The notes under the pieces were generated by a model. It searched no databases and was not told where the DNA came from. It worked only from the letters and a program-made list of their open reading frames with translations. The position numbers were made by a program, and so were the translations under genes. A DNA stretch of 64,000 bases from Palsa-870 sp041497555 (lineage in GTDB: Bacteria; Chloroflexota; Dormibacteria; Dormibacterales; Dormibacteraceae). The DNA lies in assembly GCA_041497555.1 (NCBI GenBank), contig JBGQGS010000001.1, positions 1 to 64,000 on the forward strand. The letters run 5' to 3'. Positions 1-8,317 of the stretch are shown here, one piece after another; within the stretch, counting starts at the first letter, position 1, and each line of letters begins with the position of its first letter.

Positions 1-170
1 CCGACAGTCGCGCCCGCGATGCGCCTGTTGATGGCAGCCAGATGACTTTCCTCATCCGGGCCGGGGTCGATCACCGCCACGACGGGGCCCGCCTCGACGA
101 TCCACGTGTTGGTCCCGGGGCCGGTGTACGGACCCGGGTTCGGCGCAATAATTCGGTGCACAGCGGTCAA
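1..170 (-). CDS. MBL-fold metallo-hydrolase, N-terminal part (runs off left edge)
   Basis: Only the first ~56 codons are present. The translation reads TAVHRIIAPNPGPYTGPGT, then NTWIVEAGPVVAVIDPGPDEESHLAAINRR. NPGPxTGxGTNTWIV followed by a VIDPGP strand is the start of metallo-beta-lactamase-fold hydrolases of the LACTB2/glyoxylase II-like type. The zinc-binding HxHxDH motif would lie beyond the edge, so catalysis cannot be checked. I chose the TTG at 170 because it overlaps the TGA stop of the upstream gene (TTGA), suggesting coupling; a GTG at 161 is the alternative. It is the last visible gene of a minus-strand run with the two kinase-like genes. Confidence 0.72.
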   Translation of the reverse strand, partial: MTAVHRIIAPNPGPYTGPGTNTWIVEAGPVVAVIDPGPDEESHLAAINRRIAGATV

Positions 171-1012
171 CGTTTGCTGGACGGCCCGTTTCGGCGCGTC
201 CCCACCCCCCGGCTTCGCCGGGTAGCTCCCCGCACAGCGAGGTCGCCAACTTCCCCGCCAGCGGGGAAGTTGGGATGGTGAGCGGGCAGATAGATGTCGG
301 CGCCGTCCAGCCGGCTGGCGTCGAGCCACCCGTCGAGATGGGTGTCGACGATCAGCCGCAAAAGCGGTTCGCCCATCTCCGGGACAGGGAGGGGGTGCCG
401 AGGGCCGGATGCATCGATTCGCACCTTCCACCACGAGCCGACAGGTTCGGCGGCTACGCTCAGCCCGTTCCCGCCGAGCCACTCCTTCGCTCGGGTGAAT
501 GCTTCGACCAGCGCCGGCTCGGAGCCGAGGACGACCGCGTCGGGAGGAAGCTCGCGGGCGGCCGACGCCATCGCCAGGTTGAGCACCGCGCCAAGCACGA
601 CGCCGCGCGCGCGGTCCTTCGACTGGACGGCGGCAGCTTCCAGGGCGGCGGCACGGCGGCCGACCTCCTGCGCTTGCTCGTAAACGGCCTCGAGCAGCTC
701 GGGGCGACCGAAAGCGGCCTGCCGCGCGGACTCCTGGAGCGCAAGGACTGAGGAGCGAAGCTTATGGCCGAGGCGCCCCAGCAAGTAGTCGCGTTGCTCG
801 GCGGCGATCTGCTGGCCGAGCTCGGCGCAGCGACGGGCGAGCCGCAACCCACCCTGATCGGCCCAACCGACCAGGCGCCCACCCAGGCTGAGCGGCTCCC
901 ACGGTCCGCCGGGGGGTGGAAAATCCGGATCGGCAGGGCCGTGGCGCCGGCGCTCGGGGATCGACTCCATCCCGCCACCCACTCTCACCCACATCGGCGC
1001 GGCGGCGCTCAT
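167..1012 (-). CDS. Histidine-kinase-like protein with DHp segment and no recognisable ATPase boxes
   Basis: A 281-residue soluble protein. Around residue 82 the segment GRLGHKLRSSVLALQESAR resembles an H-box (HK/ELRS) followed by a long alanine-rich helical stretch, as in kinase dimerisation/phosphoacceptor domains. The C-terminal ~140 residues (VLGAVLNLAMASAARELP to LDGADIYLPA) lack the N, G1 and G2 boxes of a HATPase domain. That architecture recalls histidine phosphotransfer proteins derived from kinases (Spo0B, ChpT), but the assignment is inference. It lies 36 bp downstream of the large hybrid-sensor kinase gene. The last ~40 residues are low-information and are encoded by a hairpin-rich segment (see 208-273). 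The start is uncertain: ATG 1012 is used, and internal ATGs near residues 7 and 15 are possible. Confidence 0.6.
   Translation of the reverse strand: MSAAAPMWVRVGGGMESIPERRRHGPADPDFPPPGGPWEPLSLGGRLVGWADQGGLRLARRCAELGQQIAAEQRDYLLGRLGHKLRSSVLALQESARQAAFGRPELLEAVYEQAQEVGRRAAALEAAAVQSKDRARGVVLGAVLNLAMASAARELPPDAVVLGSEPALVEAFTRAKEWLGGNGLSVAAEPVGSWWKVRIDASGPRHPLPVPEMGEPLLRLIVDTHLDGWLDASRLDGADIYLPAHHPNFPAGGEVGDLAVRGATRRSRGVGTRRNGPSSKR
208..273. repeat. Two tandem perfect hairpins inside the 3' end of a coding region
   Basis: Positions 246-258 (ccaacttccccgc) and 261-273 (gcggggaagttgg) form a perfect 13-bp inverted repeat with a 2-nt gap. Positions 208-213 and 217-222 (cccggc/gccggg) form a second hairpin with a 3-nt loop. 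Both lie within the last ~100 bp of the kinase-like gene and encode its low-complexity tail. This looks like a REP- or MITE-type palindromic element that entered the gene end. A bidirectional terminator is less likely because there is no T-run and translation continues through it. Confidence 0.55.
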
Positions 1013-1048
1013 TGAGCGTCTAACGGTAGATCAGGACAAATCCCGAGA

Positions 1049-4000
1049 TCAGGTCCGGATCCGGGCCGGCACCGTGAACTTGAAGGTGGTGCCATTGCGG
1101 TCGCTCGACGCGACCCAGATCCGTCCGCCGAACGACCGCTCAACCACGAGGCGGCAGAGGTACAGCCCGAGCCCGAGTCCTCCCTGCGAACGGTTGCGCC
1201 CTGCCGGCCCGGTCTTCTCGAACAAGGACTCCTGGCTGGCCGGCGGCAATCCTGGGCCGTGGTCGGTGACCGTGATCTCGAGCCAGCCGCGGTTCAACTG
1301 TCGCGCCTCGACGAGCACCGGCGCCGACGTGTATTCGAGCGCGTTGCCGACCAGGTTGGTCAGCACCTGGCCAAGGTGAGTGGGCTCGCAGAAAGCAGGC
1401 GGCAGGCCCGCCGGGAGGCTGACCTGCACGGCGGCTGAGCGCTCCTGGTATCGGTGCAACAGAACTCCCATCACGCCGTCCAGGGCCGGGCCCAGGTCCA
1501 CCGCCTCGGAGCTGGGCTCGAAGTGCCTGGTCTCGAGCTTGGCGATGATCAGCTGGCTTTCGACCAGGCTCAGCAGCCGATCGGACGACTCATACGCCTC
1601 CTGCAGCAGCTCGCGCCGGCCGGTCGCGTCGATGGTGTTGTCCCACTGCATGATCCCCGCAAGAGTGTTCTTCATGGCGGCGGCAGGGCTGCGAACCTCA
1701 TGGCCGATGGCGCGCAGCATCAGGTCTTTCGCTTCCAGCGCGAGCCGCTGCGCCGTCACATCCTCATGCAGAGTAAGGATTCCGGCCGGCTCACCTTCGA
1801 GGCCCGGGATCACGACCCGGCGCACGTGCACGGTGCGATCTGGGTCGTGCATGCGTAGCTCGAGCGTTCCGTCCGACTCGCCGTTCTCGCTCAGGACCGC
1901 GCCGGCGGCCGAATAGATTTCGGCTGGTTTCCGCCCGGGCATCTCCGCGGCCTGCAGGTTGTAGATCGATTCGACCTCTGGGTTGGCATACACGATGCGG
2001 CCGGCCGCGTCCTCGAGCATCACCCCCACGGGCGAGTGGCGAAGGATCGCGTTCATCATCCGGCGTTCGCGATCCAACGCATCGACGAGCTCGAGCTGAC
2101 CGATCAGGACCGCCGCCTGGCCGGCGAGCACGGCCGCGAGGCGCCTCGTCTCGGCGCCGCCGCCGGTCATCCTCGCGACGAGAAGCCCGGCGAGACGGCC
2201 CTCGACCTGGATCGGGATGGCGAAGGCGTCTGGCGGAGCACCGAGCAGGTCGAGCAGAGCTCGCAGCCGGCGGCTGCCGGCAGGCGACGCGACCGCTCGC
2301 AACAACTGCGCGCTGTCGCTGACCGGCACCTTGGGAGCAGCCTCGCCGTCGTCCGAGCGGCGGACCAGCTGTCCGTCCTCGAGCAGCCAGAGCTCGCCCT
2401 GCGACCCGGCCAGCGCGTTGCTGACGAGCCTCCCCATCTCTGAGCGGGCCCGCTCGGGCTCGGTCGGGGTGAGCCTGGCGAACGCGGCCACAGCCTCCAG
2501 GGTTCGAATGCGGCCGCGGGTCTCCGCCACGAGCCGCGAGTTCTCGATCGCGACCGCCGCGTGGCGCGCAAAGTCCAGGGCGGCGGAGGTGGGTTCGGCG
2601 AGGTGCGTCGATGCGTGAACCGAACCGATGGCTCCAACAAGCCGATCGCCATACCACAGCGGGATCAAGCTCCACGCATGTCCATGCGCGGTGCCGCTCA
2701 CCAACCCGGCAGGTGCGTCCCGCCAGTTGTCCTCGGCGCTGAGACCCGACCACGAGAGCACCTGCTCGGCGGCGAGATCGCCGGTACCGCGCGTCGCGCT
2801 GATCCGACCTTCCATGTCGAACGCCCAGCACACCACGCCTGCGCATTCGAGCATCGTCCTCGCCTGGTCAGCGATGTTCGCCACCACGCTCATGAGCTCG
2901 TGGCCGGCAAGCGCCGCCAGCTCCTGGATGCGAACCGACTGGGCGAGGGCGAGCTCGTTGGCGTGATGTAGGCGCATCGTCCGCAGGGCGATACCGACGA
3001 CCGGGGCCGCGGTTTCGAGCAGCTTGAGGTGAGCAGGCTGGAAACGGCCGCCATCGTTTCGCATCGCAGCGATGCCGGCGACCACGCGCTCGTCCTGCGT
3101 GATCGGCACCCACACAACGTGGCTCGGAGAACGGCTGAAGATGTAGCCGCCGATCGGGCCGTTGAGGTCAGCGGGCTCCGCCTCCCCTACGTCCAGCACC
3201 GTTCCTCCCTGCTCGATCATCCTGCGGAAGAACGGTGCCTCGGCCATCGGTACCGGGCCGACGGCGGCCGCCTCGCCGCCTCGCTCGCCGGTGAACCCGG
3301 CCATGTCGCCCGCCACGTCGAGGTAGGCGAGCACCATGTGCGTCGCGTCGAGGTATTCGCTGACGACCGAGAAGATCGCTTCCGCGATCTGGCGCTCGTC
3401 AGACGCTCCCGCGACGCCCATCTCGAGGACGTGGAGCGCTTCCAATCGCGCTCGCTCCGCCTGCGCCTGCGCGAAGTGATCAGCGTTCGCGAGGGCCAGG
3501 CTCACGTGTGCGGCAACGTCCTCGAGGAGCTTGACGTGCCATTCGTCAAACGCTCCCTCGCGATACGACTGCAGAGACAGCATGGCGGTGATGCGGTCGC
3601 CGCTCAGGACCGGCACCCAGACGAACGAGCGGGAAACCAGCCGGCGGTCGGTTGGTGGTCCCGACACGAAAACGGCCGCGCCCCGGCCCACCGTCCATCC
3701 CTCACGTTCCAGGTCCTTTCGCTGGAAGGTGCGCGCCCAGGGTGAGTTGCGAACAAGCACAGGTTTTCCGGTCTCGTAGGCCTCTCGCGACGGCCCTGTG
3801 ACGGCAAGGGCGACCGGCGGCACGACCTCTTCGACGCCCGCGACGTACTGATAGCCCTCCGCGAACGGTCCGTCGGGAGTCTGCGTGATGGTGGCGAGGA
3901 TGAAACCGTCGAAGTTGAGGAAGGCCGCGAGCTCTCCGCGCAGCGTGCGCATGATGGACCATCGGTCGAGGCTCGACGCGAGGCGGCGTCCGATCGAGTT

Positions 4001-5074
4001 GACGACCTCTAGCCTTCGCCTATGGTTCTCGATCGCCTCGTAGCTCCGGGCGTTGCGCAGCGCGAGCGTGGCCTCGTCAGATACGAGCTCAAGGAAGGCC
4101 GCGGTCGAGTCCTCGTATGCAAACGGGCGCGAGCATCGGATCCCGAGTGCTCCGCGCACGGCGCCGCCCTCTTTGATCGGTACCCACAGCGATGAGGACG
4201 GCTGGTGGACGAGGATCGGCTTCGAGTCGCGGACCATGGCGCGCGCCGCCGCGGCCGCCGGGGATCGCGAGGGCAGCAACCGCGAAGTTGGGGCTGAATC
4301 GGCTTCGACGTGCATGAGCCGAACCCGGTCGGTGCCGTCGTCCTGCATCGCAACCATCTCGAGCGCGTCGACGGGCAGCAGCTCGCGAAGCGTCGTGTGG
4401 AGCCCGGTGAGCACGCTCGCCTCATCCAGCGTCGAAGCCATTGCGCGCGCGATGCTGTTCAGCGCCTCTAGCCGGCGCGCCTGGTTGCGGGTGAGCTCGT
4501 TGAGCGATGCGTTGGCGAGGAGGACCCCAAGGCGTCGATGGACGTCGTCGAGAAATGCGACCTCCGCGTCCGGCACCCGACGCTTCCGATGAGACTGATA
4601 GATGACGCTGCCGATCAGCTCGCCCTGGTGCTTGACCGGCACCCAGATCGCGAACCTGACCAGCCGACCGACGCCGGGTCCCTTGCCGCGCTCCTGGCTG
4701 CTGGACGCAACGGGCACCACCACCGTCGGACGCGGATTCGCGTACTGCTTGGCGAATACTGATTTACTCAGGGGCAACCGGCTCACATCCTGGAGCACGC
4801 CAGAGTCGATCGGCAGCGAGCGGTACCAACCTTCCCGCTCGAGGACGTGAAGCACGATGACGTCGTAGCCGAAGCGGGGGTGTAGGCCCCTGTAGAGCAC
4901 CTGGAGGAGGTCGGCCTCGGTGACACAGCTGCCGAGCTCATGGACGAGGGCGGCAGCCGAGGGACCCAAACCGGCCCTGGACTTGCGGGGCGCGGCTTTG
5001 GGCCGAGCAGGCGCGCTCTTGACAGGCCTGGACGGCGCATGTGATCTGGCGCCTGACCGGGCTGAACTGGGCAT
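1049..5074 (-). CDS. Giant multi-GAF/PAS sensor histidine kinase
   Basis: A 1341-residue cytoplasmic sensor kinase. Six GAF-like modules follow one another (about residues 45-195, 198-350, 355-535, 541-705, 715-850, 855-1005), several introduced by the same linker type (LEALNSIARAMASTLD, LEVVNSIGRRLASSLD). A PAS domain follows (ILRHSPVGVMLEDAAGRIVYANPE, from ~1011), then HisKA with the phosphoacceptor in IGHEVRSPAAAMKN (~1125), and a HATPase with N-box NLVGNALEY, G1 DHGPGLPP and G2 GGLGLGLYL up to the C-terminus. No membrane segment is evident. ATG 5074 is chosen because an upstream in-frame start (5365) would run through the divergent regulator gene. A basic, Ala/Pro-rich head of ~35 residues precedes the first GAF. 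The likely partner is the response regulator starting at 5096. Confidence 0.93.
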   Translation of the reverse strand: MPSSARSGARSHAPSRPVKSAPARPKAAPRKSRAGLGPSAAALVHELGSCVTEADLLQVLYRGLHPRFGYDVIVLHVLEREGWYRSLPIDSGVLQDVSRLPLSKSVFAKQYANPRPTVVVPVASSSQERGKGPGVGRLVRFAIWVPVKHQGELIGSVIYQSHRKRRVPDAEVAFLDDVHRRLGVLLANASLNELTRNQARRLEALNSIARAMASTLDEASVLTGLHTTLRELLPVDALEMVAMQDDGTDRVRLMHVEADSAPTSRLLPSRSPAAAAARAMVRDSKPILVHQPSSSLWVPIKEGGAVRGALGIRCSRPFAYEDSTAAFLELVSDEATLALRNARSYEAIENHRRRLEVVNSIGRRLASSLDRWSIMRTLRGELAAFLNFDGFILATITQTPDGPFAEGYQYVAGVEEVVPPVALAVTGPSREAYETGKPVLVRNSPWARTFQRKDLEREGWTVGRGAAVFVSGPPTDRRLVSRSFVWVPVLSGDRITAMLSLQSYREGAFDEWHVKLLEDVAAHVSLALANADHFAQAQAERARLEALHVLEMGVAGASDERQIAEAIFSVVSEYLDATHMVLAYLDVAGDMAGFTGERGGEAAAVGPVPMAEAPFFRRMIEQGGTVLDVGEAEPADLNGPIGGYIFSRSPSHVVWVPITQDERVVAGIAAMRNDGGRFQPAHLKLLETAAPVVGIALRTMRLHHANELALAQSVRIQELAALAGHELMSVVANIADQARTMLECAGVVCWAFDMEGRISATRGTGDLAAEQVLSWSGLSAEDNWRDAPAGLVSGTAHGHAWSLIPLWYGDRLVGAIGSVHASTHLAEPTSAALDFARHAAVAIENSRLVAETRGRIRTLEAVAAFARLTPTEPERARSEMGRLVSNALAGSQGELWLLEDGQLVRRSDDGEAAPKVPVSDSAQLLRAVASPAGSRRLRALLDLLGAPPDAFAIPIQVEGRLAGLLVARMTGGGAETRRLAAVLAGQAAVLIGQLELVDALDRERRMMNAILRHSPVGVMLEDAAGRIVYANPEVESIYNLQAAEMPGRKPAEIYSAAGAVLSENGESDGTLELRMHDPDRTVHVRRVVIPGLEGEPAGILTLHEDVTAQRLALEAKDLMLRAIGHEVRSPAAAMKNTLAGIMQWDNTIDATGRRELLQEAYESSDRLLSLVESQLIIAKLETRHFEPSSEAVDLGPALDGVMGVLLHRYQERSAAVQVSLPAGLPPAFCEPTHLGQVLTNLVGNALEYTSAPVLVEARQLNRGWLEITVTDHGPGLPPASQESLFEKTGPAGRNRSQGGLGLGLYLCRLVVERSFGGRIWVASSDRNGTTFKFTVPARIRT

Positions 5075-5095
5075 TGCCACCGATACACTAACCCC
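5075..5095. promoter_or_regulatory. 21-bp bidirectional promoter with shared symmetric -10 (TACACTA/TAGTGTA)
   Basis: Only 21 bp separate the divergent kinase and regulator starts. TACACT (5084-5089) ends 6 nt before the GTG at 5096. The same bases read on the other strand give TAGTGT, ending 10 nt before the kinase ATG at 5074. The regulator transcript would be leaderless. Confidence 0.55.
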
Positions 5096-5530
5096 GTGCC
5101 GTTCACCCCGCCGAAACCAATCGCCCCCACGCCCGAGGATCTCCTGGGTTCTACCGTGCTCGTGGTGGACGACGAGCGTGCCTGGCGCGTGATCCTGGAA
5201 ACCGATCTCAGGATGCTCGGCTACAAGGTATCGATGGCGGAAGACGCCGACCAGGCTCTCGAGAGGGCGCAGTCGGACCAGCCGGAGGTCGCAATCATCG
5301 ACCTGATGCTGCCCGAGCCGATGGACGGCTGGGGGTTGCTCAACGAGTTGAGGGCGCGCGGGCAAAAGGTGCCGGTCATCTTCTACACCGCCTACCCGGT
5401 ATTCCCCTCAGGGACCGACGACCCGGATGTGGTCGGCTACATGAGCAAGGCGATCGACAGGGCTGATCTCTACGCCCTGCTCCCGCCGGCGATTCGGCGC
5501 TCCCGCGAGCGCCGAAACTCAGATTCCTAG
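5096..5530 (+). CDS. Single-domain response regulator (REC)
   Basis: A 144-residue protein with one receiver domain. It has acidic pocket residues in VLVVDDERAWRVI, a phosphoacceptor Asp in AIIDLMLPEP, Thr/Ser switch in IFYTAY, and the conserved Lys in GYMSKAIDRADLY. No output domain follows; only a short charged tail (RRSRERRNSDS) remains, so it probably acts as a phosphorelay intermediate or by protein interaction. It is divergent from the giant kinase across 21 bp, making the two an obvious two-component pair. GTG 5096 is supported by the -10 box just upstream and by the lack of room for any longer start. Confidence 0.88.
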   Translation: MPFTPPKPIAPTPEDLLGSTVLVVDDERAWRVILETDLRMLGYKVSMAEDADQALERAQSDQPEVAIIDLMLPEPMDGWGLLNELRARGQKVPVIFYTAYPVFPSGTDDPDVVGYMSKAIDRADLYALLPPAIRRSRERRNSDS

Positions 5531-5534
5531 ATGG

Positions 5535-5654
5535 TTACCAGCCCATCTGCGAGAAGGCGGTGATCCAGTCAGCGCCTGACGCGAGGGCAAGAGCTGCGAC
5601 GACCACCAATGCGAACGCCACGCGCTGGAACTTCAATCTCCAAGTCATCCCCAT
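5535..5654 (-). CDS. 39-residue single-pass membrane peptide
   Basis: The reading frame encodes MGMTWRLKFQRV, then a hydrophobic helix (AFALVVVAALALASG), then ADWITAFSQMGW. A strong ribosome-binding site (aaaggggatct) precedes the ATG at 5654; a second ATG at 5648 is possible. A -35/-10 pair (TTGACT, 17 nt, TACGAA) lies ~60 bp upstream. Basic residues before the helix predict N-terminus in the cytoplasm and a short aromatic tail outside. It is convergent with the response regulator gene (4 bp apart). No family is recognised; the RBS, promoter and clean membrane topology are the reasons for calling it. Confidence 0.55.
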   Translation of the reverse strand: MGMTWRLKFQRVAFALVVVAALALASGADWITAFSQMGW

Positions 5655-5712
5655 AGATCCCCTTTGTTTTTCCAACCGATGCCAGGACCGAGAGGGAGTA
5701 TGCGCTGGTCGA

Positions 5713-5741
5713 TTCGTATTTGCTTGTTCGCATCCAGTCAA
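5713..5741 (-). promoter_or_regulatory. Sigma-70-like promoter for the 39-residue peptide
   Basis: On the minus strand TTGACT (5741-5736) and TACGAA (5718-5713) are separated by 17 nt. The surrounding 5710-5790 segment is AT-rich compared with the rest of the window. Confidence 0.45.
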
Positions 5742-5785
5742 TAATGGTTAAAAATGATATAGGTGGCAGCTTGGAAAATCGGAGT

Positions 5786-6574
5786 ATGAAAGTCAGGCCA
5801 CGCGGCCCGGTCCGCAGCCGGGAAGTGCGGCTGCCGCCGCTGCCGCCGGGGCTCGAGGTCTACCGGCCTGCAGAGGTCCTCGGTTCGTCGGTCCTGGTGG
5901 TCGAGGACGAGGCCGCCATGCAGCAGCAGCTGAGGATCGACCTTCACGACCTGGGCTACCGCCCTTCCGTCTCGGCTTCGGCCCCTGAGGCCCGGCAGCT
6001 GCTCGAACGCGAGCGCGTGGCCGCGGTCCTGCTCGACCTTGTCCTCGACGAAGGGGAGGATTCAGGTTTCGAGCTGTTGCAGTGGATCCGCCAACACCAC
6101 CCAGGGCTGCCGGTGATCGTGCTCTCGGCGGCCCAGGTCAACTCCGCGTCGATCCGCAAGGCGTACGAGCTGGGCGCGAGCTCGTATTTCGTCAAAGGCA
6201 ACGTGCCCATGGCCCACATCTACTCCGACCTCGCCGCGCGCCTGGTGGAGCGCGGGACCGGCCGCCCGGGCAGCTATCGCTTCGGGCGGCTGGAATTCGA
6301 CCCGACTCATCGAACGGTCAAGCTCGGCCGCGGAGAGATCCGCCTGACCCAGCAGCAGACGGCCTTGGTGCTCTACCTCGCGCAAGGGTCCAAGTCCGCG
6401 ACAGCGCGCGACCTGATCGAGGCCGGCCTCTTTCGAAGCAACGCCGCGCACTCCACCGTGCACTCAGCGCTGCTGACCTTGAGGCGGCGTCTGGACGAGC
6501 TGGAACCCGGCCTGGGCCAGAAGCTGGTGCACGCGACGGCACGCGGATACAACCTGGTGACGGTCCATGACTGA
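5786..6574 (+). CDS. Response regulator with REC and winged-helix DNA-binding domain (OmpR type)
   Basis: A 262-residue transcription regulator. After a basic, Pro-rich head (~35 residues) comes a receiver domain: VLVVEDEAAMQQQLRIDL, phosphoacceptor Asp in AVLLDLVLDEGEDSG, IVLSAAQ switch and conserved Lys in SSYFVKGN. The C-terminal ~100 residues (from YRFGRLEFDPTHRTVKLG) are a Trans_reg_C winged helix ending in LVHATARGYNLV. ATG 5786 with cggagt upstream is preferred over an in-frame start at 5720, which would add a poorly conserved head. No cognate kinase is adjacent; the giant kinase is a candidate partner. The next gene starts inside its 3' end (8-bp overlap), so the two are co-translated. 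Confidence 0.88.
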   Translation: MKVRPRGPVRSREVRLPPLPPGLEVYRPAEVLGSSVLVVEDEAAMQQQLRIDLHDLGYRPSVSASAPEARQLLERERVAAVLLDLVLDEGEDSGFELLQWIRQHHPGLPVIVLSAAQVNSASIRKAYELGASSYFVKGNVPMAHIYSDLAARLVERGTGRPGSYRFGRLEFDPTHRTVKLGRGEIRLTQQQTALVLYLAQGSKSATARDLIEAGLFRSNAAHSTVHSALLTLRRRLDELEPGLGQKLVHATARGYNLVTVHD

Positions 6575-7751
6575 AAGCGACTCGACCACACCTCTGCCGA
6601 GCCGGTCCGTCCTCGACGAGGTGATCGAGCTGAGGCGCCATTTCCATCGCCACCCGGAGGTGAGCTTCAGCGAGCACGAGACGAGCCGGCAGCTCGGTGA
6701 GCGGCTGCGCCAGCTCGGGCTGGAGCTCAAACCATGCCCCACGGACACGGGAGTCGTCGCCCTGCTCGACACCGGCAAGCCGGGCAAGACCGTGATGCTG
6801 CGCGCGGACATCGACGGCCTGCCGATCCACGAGGAATCGGGCGTCGACTTCTCATCGCGGACCGACGGGAGCATGCATGCGTGCGGTCACGACGCGCACA
6901 TGGCGATCATGGTCGGCGTCGCGCGGACGATCGTCGATCGGATCTGGGACGTACGTGGCCGCTACCTGTTCGTCTTCCAGCCCGCTGAGGAGATCGTCGA
7001 AGGGGCGAAGGCAATGATCGCCAAAGGTCTGCTCGACGATCACCATCCCGACTCCGTCATCGGACTGCACGTTTCGAGCTTCCTGGAGTCTGGGACGGTG
7101 GTGTCGAAGCCCGGCCTGATGTGGGCGGGATCCGATGCCTTCGACATCGGCTTCTCGGGACCTGGTGGACACGGCGGCATGATGGGCCGCCGCGGAAACG
7201 TGCTTGCGGCGCAGGCATTCTTCGTCGAGCGGCTCCACACCGTCGTGGAGGGTCTCGAGCAGGATGGCGTGCAGTGCCACGCGACGGTCGGCGACATCAG
7301 AAGTGACGGGGCGTGGAACATCGTGCCTCGTGGGGTGCTCGTCAAGGGCAGCCTGCGCACGTTCAACGCATCCCTTCGAGAGCAGGCGCTCGGCCGCCTG
7401 AACGACCTGCTGCGCGAGACGGACAGTGAGTTCGACGTGCATTCAAAGCTCGACCTCGTTCATGGAACCGTGCCTCTGATGAACGAACCGAATGTCACTC
7501 GAACGGTGCTCGACGTCGGACGCTTGCTCATCGGTGACCGGGCGAGCATCCTCGGTCGACCGCTGACGGTGAGCGACGATTTCGCCGAGTTCCTGACCCG
7601 CATCCCAGGCTGCTACTTCATGCTTGGAGCGATGCCGAAGGGCGAGCCGCCTCCCGCTCACCACTCGCCTGGGTTCCGGATCGACGAGGAGGCGCTGCCG
7701 ATCGGCGTCAAGGTCCTGGCGGGAGCGGCGTCAAGACTCGCGGCTGACTAG
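6567..7751 (+). CDS. M20 family amidohydrolase (N-acyl-amino acid/hippurate hydrolase type)
   Basis: A 394-residue cytosolic metallo-amidohydrolase. Metal ligands and catalytic residues are visible in RADIDGLPI, HACGHDAHMA and VFQPAEEI; a dimerisation domain follows (GHGGMMGRRGNVLAAQAFF) and the C-terminal ligand sits in PAHHSPGFRIDE. This is the subfamily of IAA-amino acid, hippurate and N-acetyl-diaminopimelate hydrolases, so it releases amino acids from N-acyl or N-acetyl conjugates; the exact substrate is not readable. It overlaps the response regulator gene by 8 bp at its start and the DUF5317 gene by 1 bp at its end. Confidence 0.88.
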   Translation: MTESDSTTPLPSRSVLDEVIELRRHFHRHPEVSFSEHETSRQLGERLRQLGLELKPCPTDTGVVALLDTGKPGKTVMLRADIDGLPIHEESGVDFSSRTDGSMHACGHDAHMAIMVGVARTIVDRIWDVRGRYLFVFQPAEEIVEGAKAMIAKGLLDDHHPDSVIGLHVSSFLESGTVVSKPGLMWAGSDAFDIGFSGPGGHGGMMGRRGNVLAAQAFFVERLHTVVEGLEQDGVQCHATVGDIRSDGAWNIVPRGVLVKGSLRTFNASLREQALGRLNDLLRETDSEFDVHSKLDLVHGTVPLMNEPNVTRTVLDVGRLLIGDRASILGRPLTVSDDFAEFLTRIPGCYFMLGAMPKGEPPPAHHSPGFRIDEEALPIGVKVLAGAASRLAAD

Positions 7752-8317
7752 TGCTCTGGATCGTTGCCATCGGCCTCGGCCTCGTGGTTGGCTTCGCCGC
7801 TCGTGGAACCATCGACAACCTGACGCGCATCCAATTGCGATGGCCCTGGCTGGTGCTGGCGACTCTCGTCGTGCGCGCCGCGATCGTGCTCACGCCGCTC
7901 AACCGCGTCGACGGTGTTCAGTACATTTATCTGGCCGCCCTAACGGCACTTGTCGCCTGGACGCTCTGGCAGATCGAGTTGGTCGCGGGAATGTGGCTCG
8001 TGGCGGCTGGCAGCGCGCTCAACCTGATCGTCATCGCCGCCAACGGCGGGCGCATGCCGGTGGCGACCGAGTTGGCCGGCGCCCTGGTCCAGCGCGGGCA
8101 GGTTGGCCAGTACACCCTGATGACGTCAGATACGCACCTCAACTGGCTGGCCGATTGGATCGCTCTACCTGGTCCGGTCGGACGGGTGGTGCATGAGGCC
8201 TACAGCCCGGGCGACCTGATCGTGGCCGTCGGAATCGCAGTCGTCCTGGCCCTGGCCATGCGATCTCGCAGTGGGAGCGACGAAACCCGGCCACGTATAG
8301 TGAGTGACCCGCCGTGA
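7751..8317 (+). CDS. DUF5317 family membrane protein
   Basis: A 188-residue integral membrane protein with about five hydrophobic segments (LWIVAIGLGLVVGFAARG; PWLVLATLVVRAAIVL; YIYLAALTALVAWTLW; MWLVAAGSALNLIVIAANG; LIVAVGIAVVLALAM). The segment IAANGGRMPV is the characteristic motif of DUF5317 proteins, common in Gram-positive and Chloroflexota genomes and of unknown function. Its GTG start shares a base with the TAG stop of the amidohydrolase, and its stop overlaps the start of the FtsH-like gene (GTGA), so it sits in a tight operon. Confidence 0.75.
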   Translation: MLWIVAIGLGLVVGFAARGTIDNLTRIQLRWPWLVLATLVVRAAIVLTPLNRVDGVQYIYLAALTALVAWTLWQIELVAGMWLVAAGSALNLIVIAANGGRMPVATELAGALVQRGQVGQYTLMTSDTHLNWLADWIALPGPVGRVVHEAYSPGDLIVAVGIAVVLALAMRSRSGSDETRPRIVSDPP

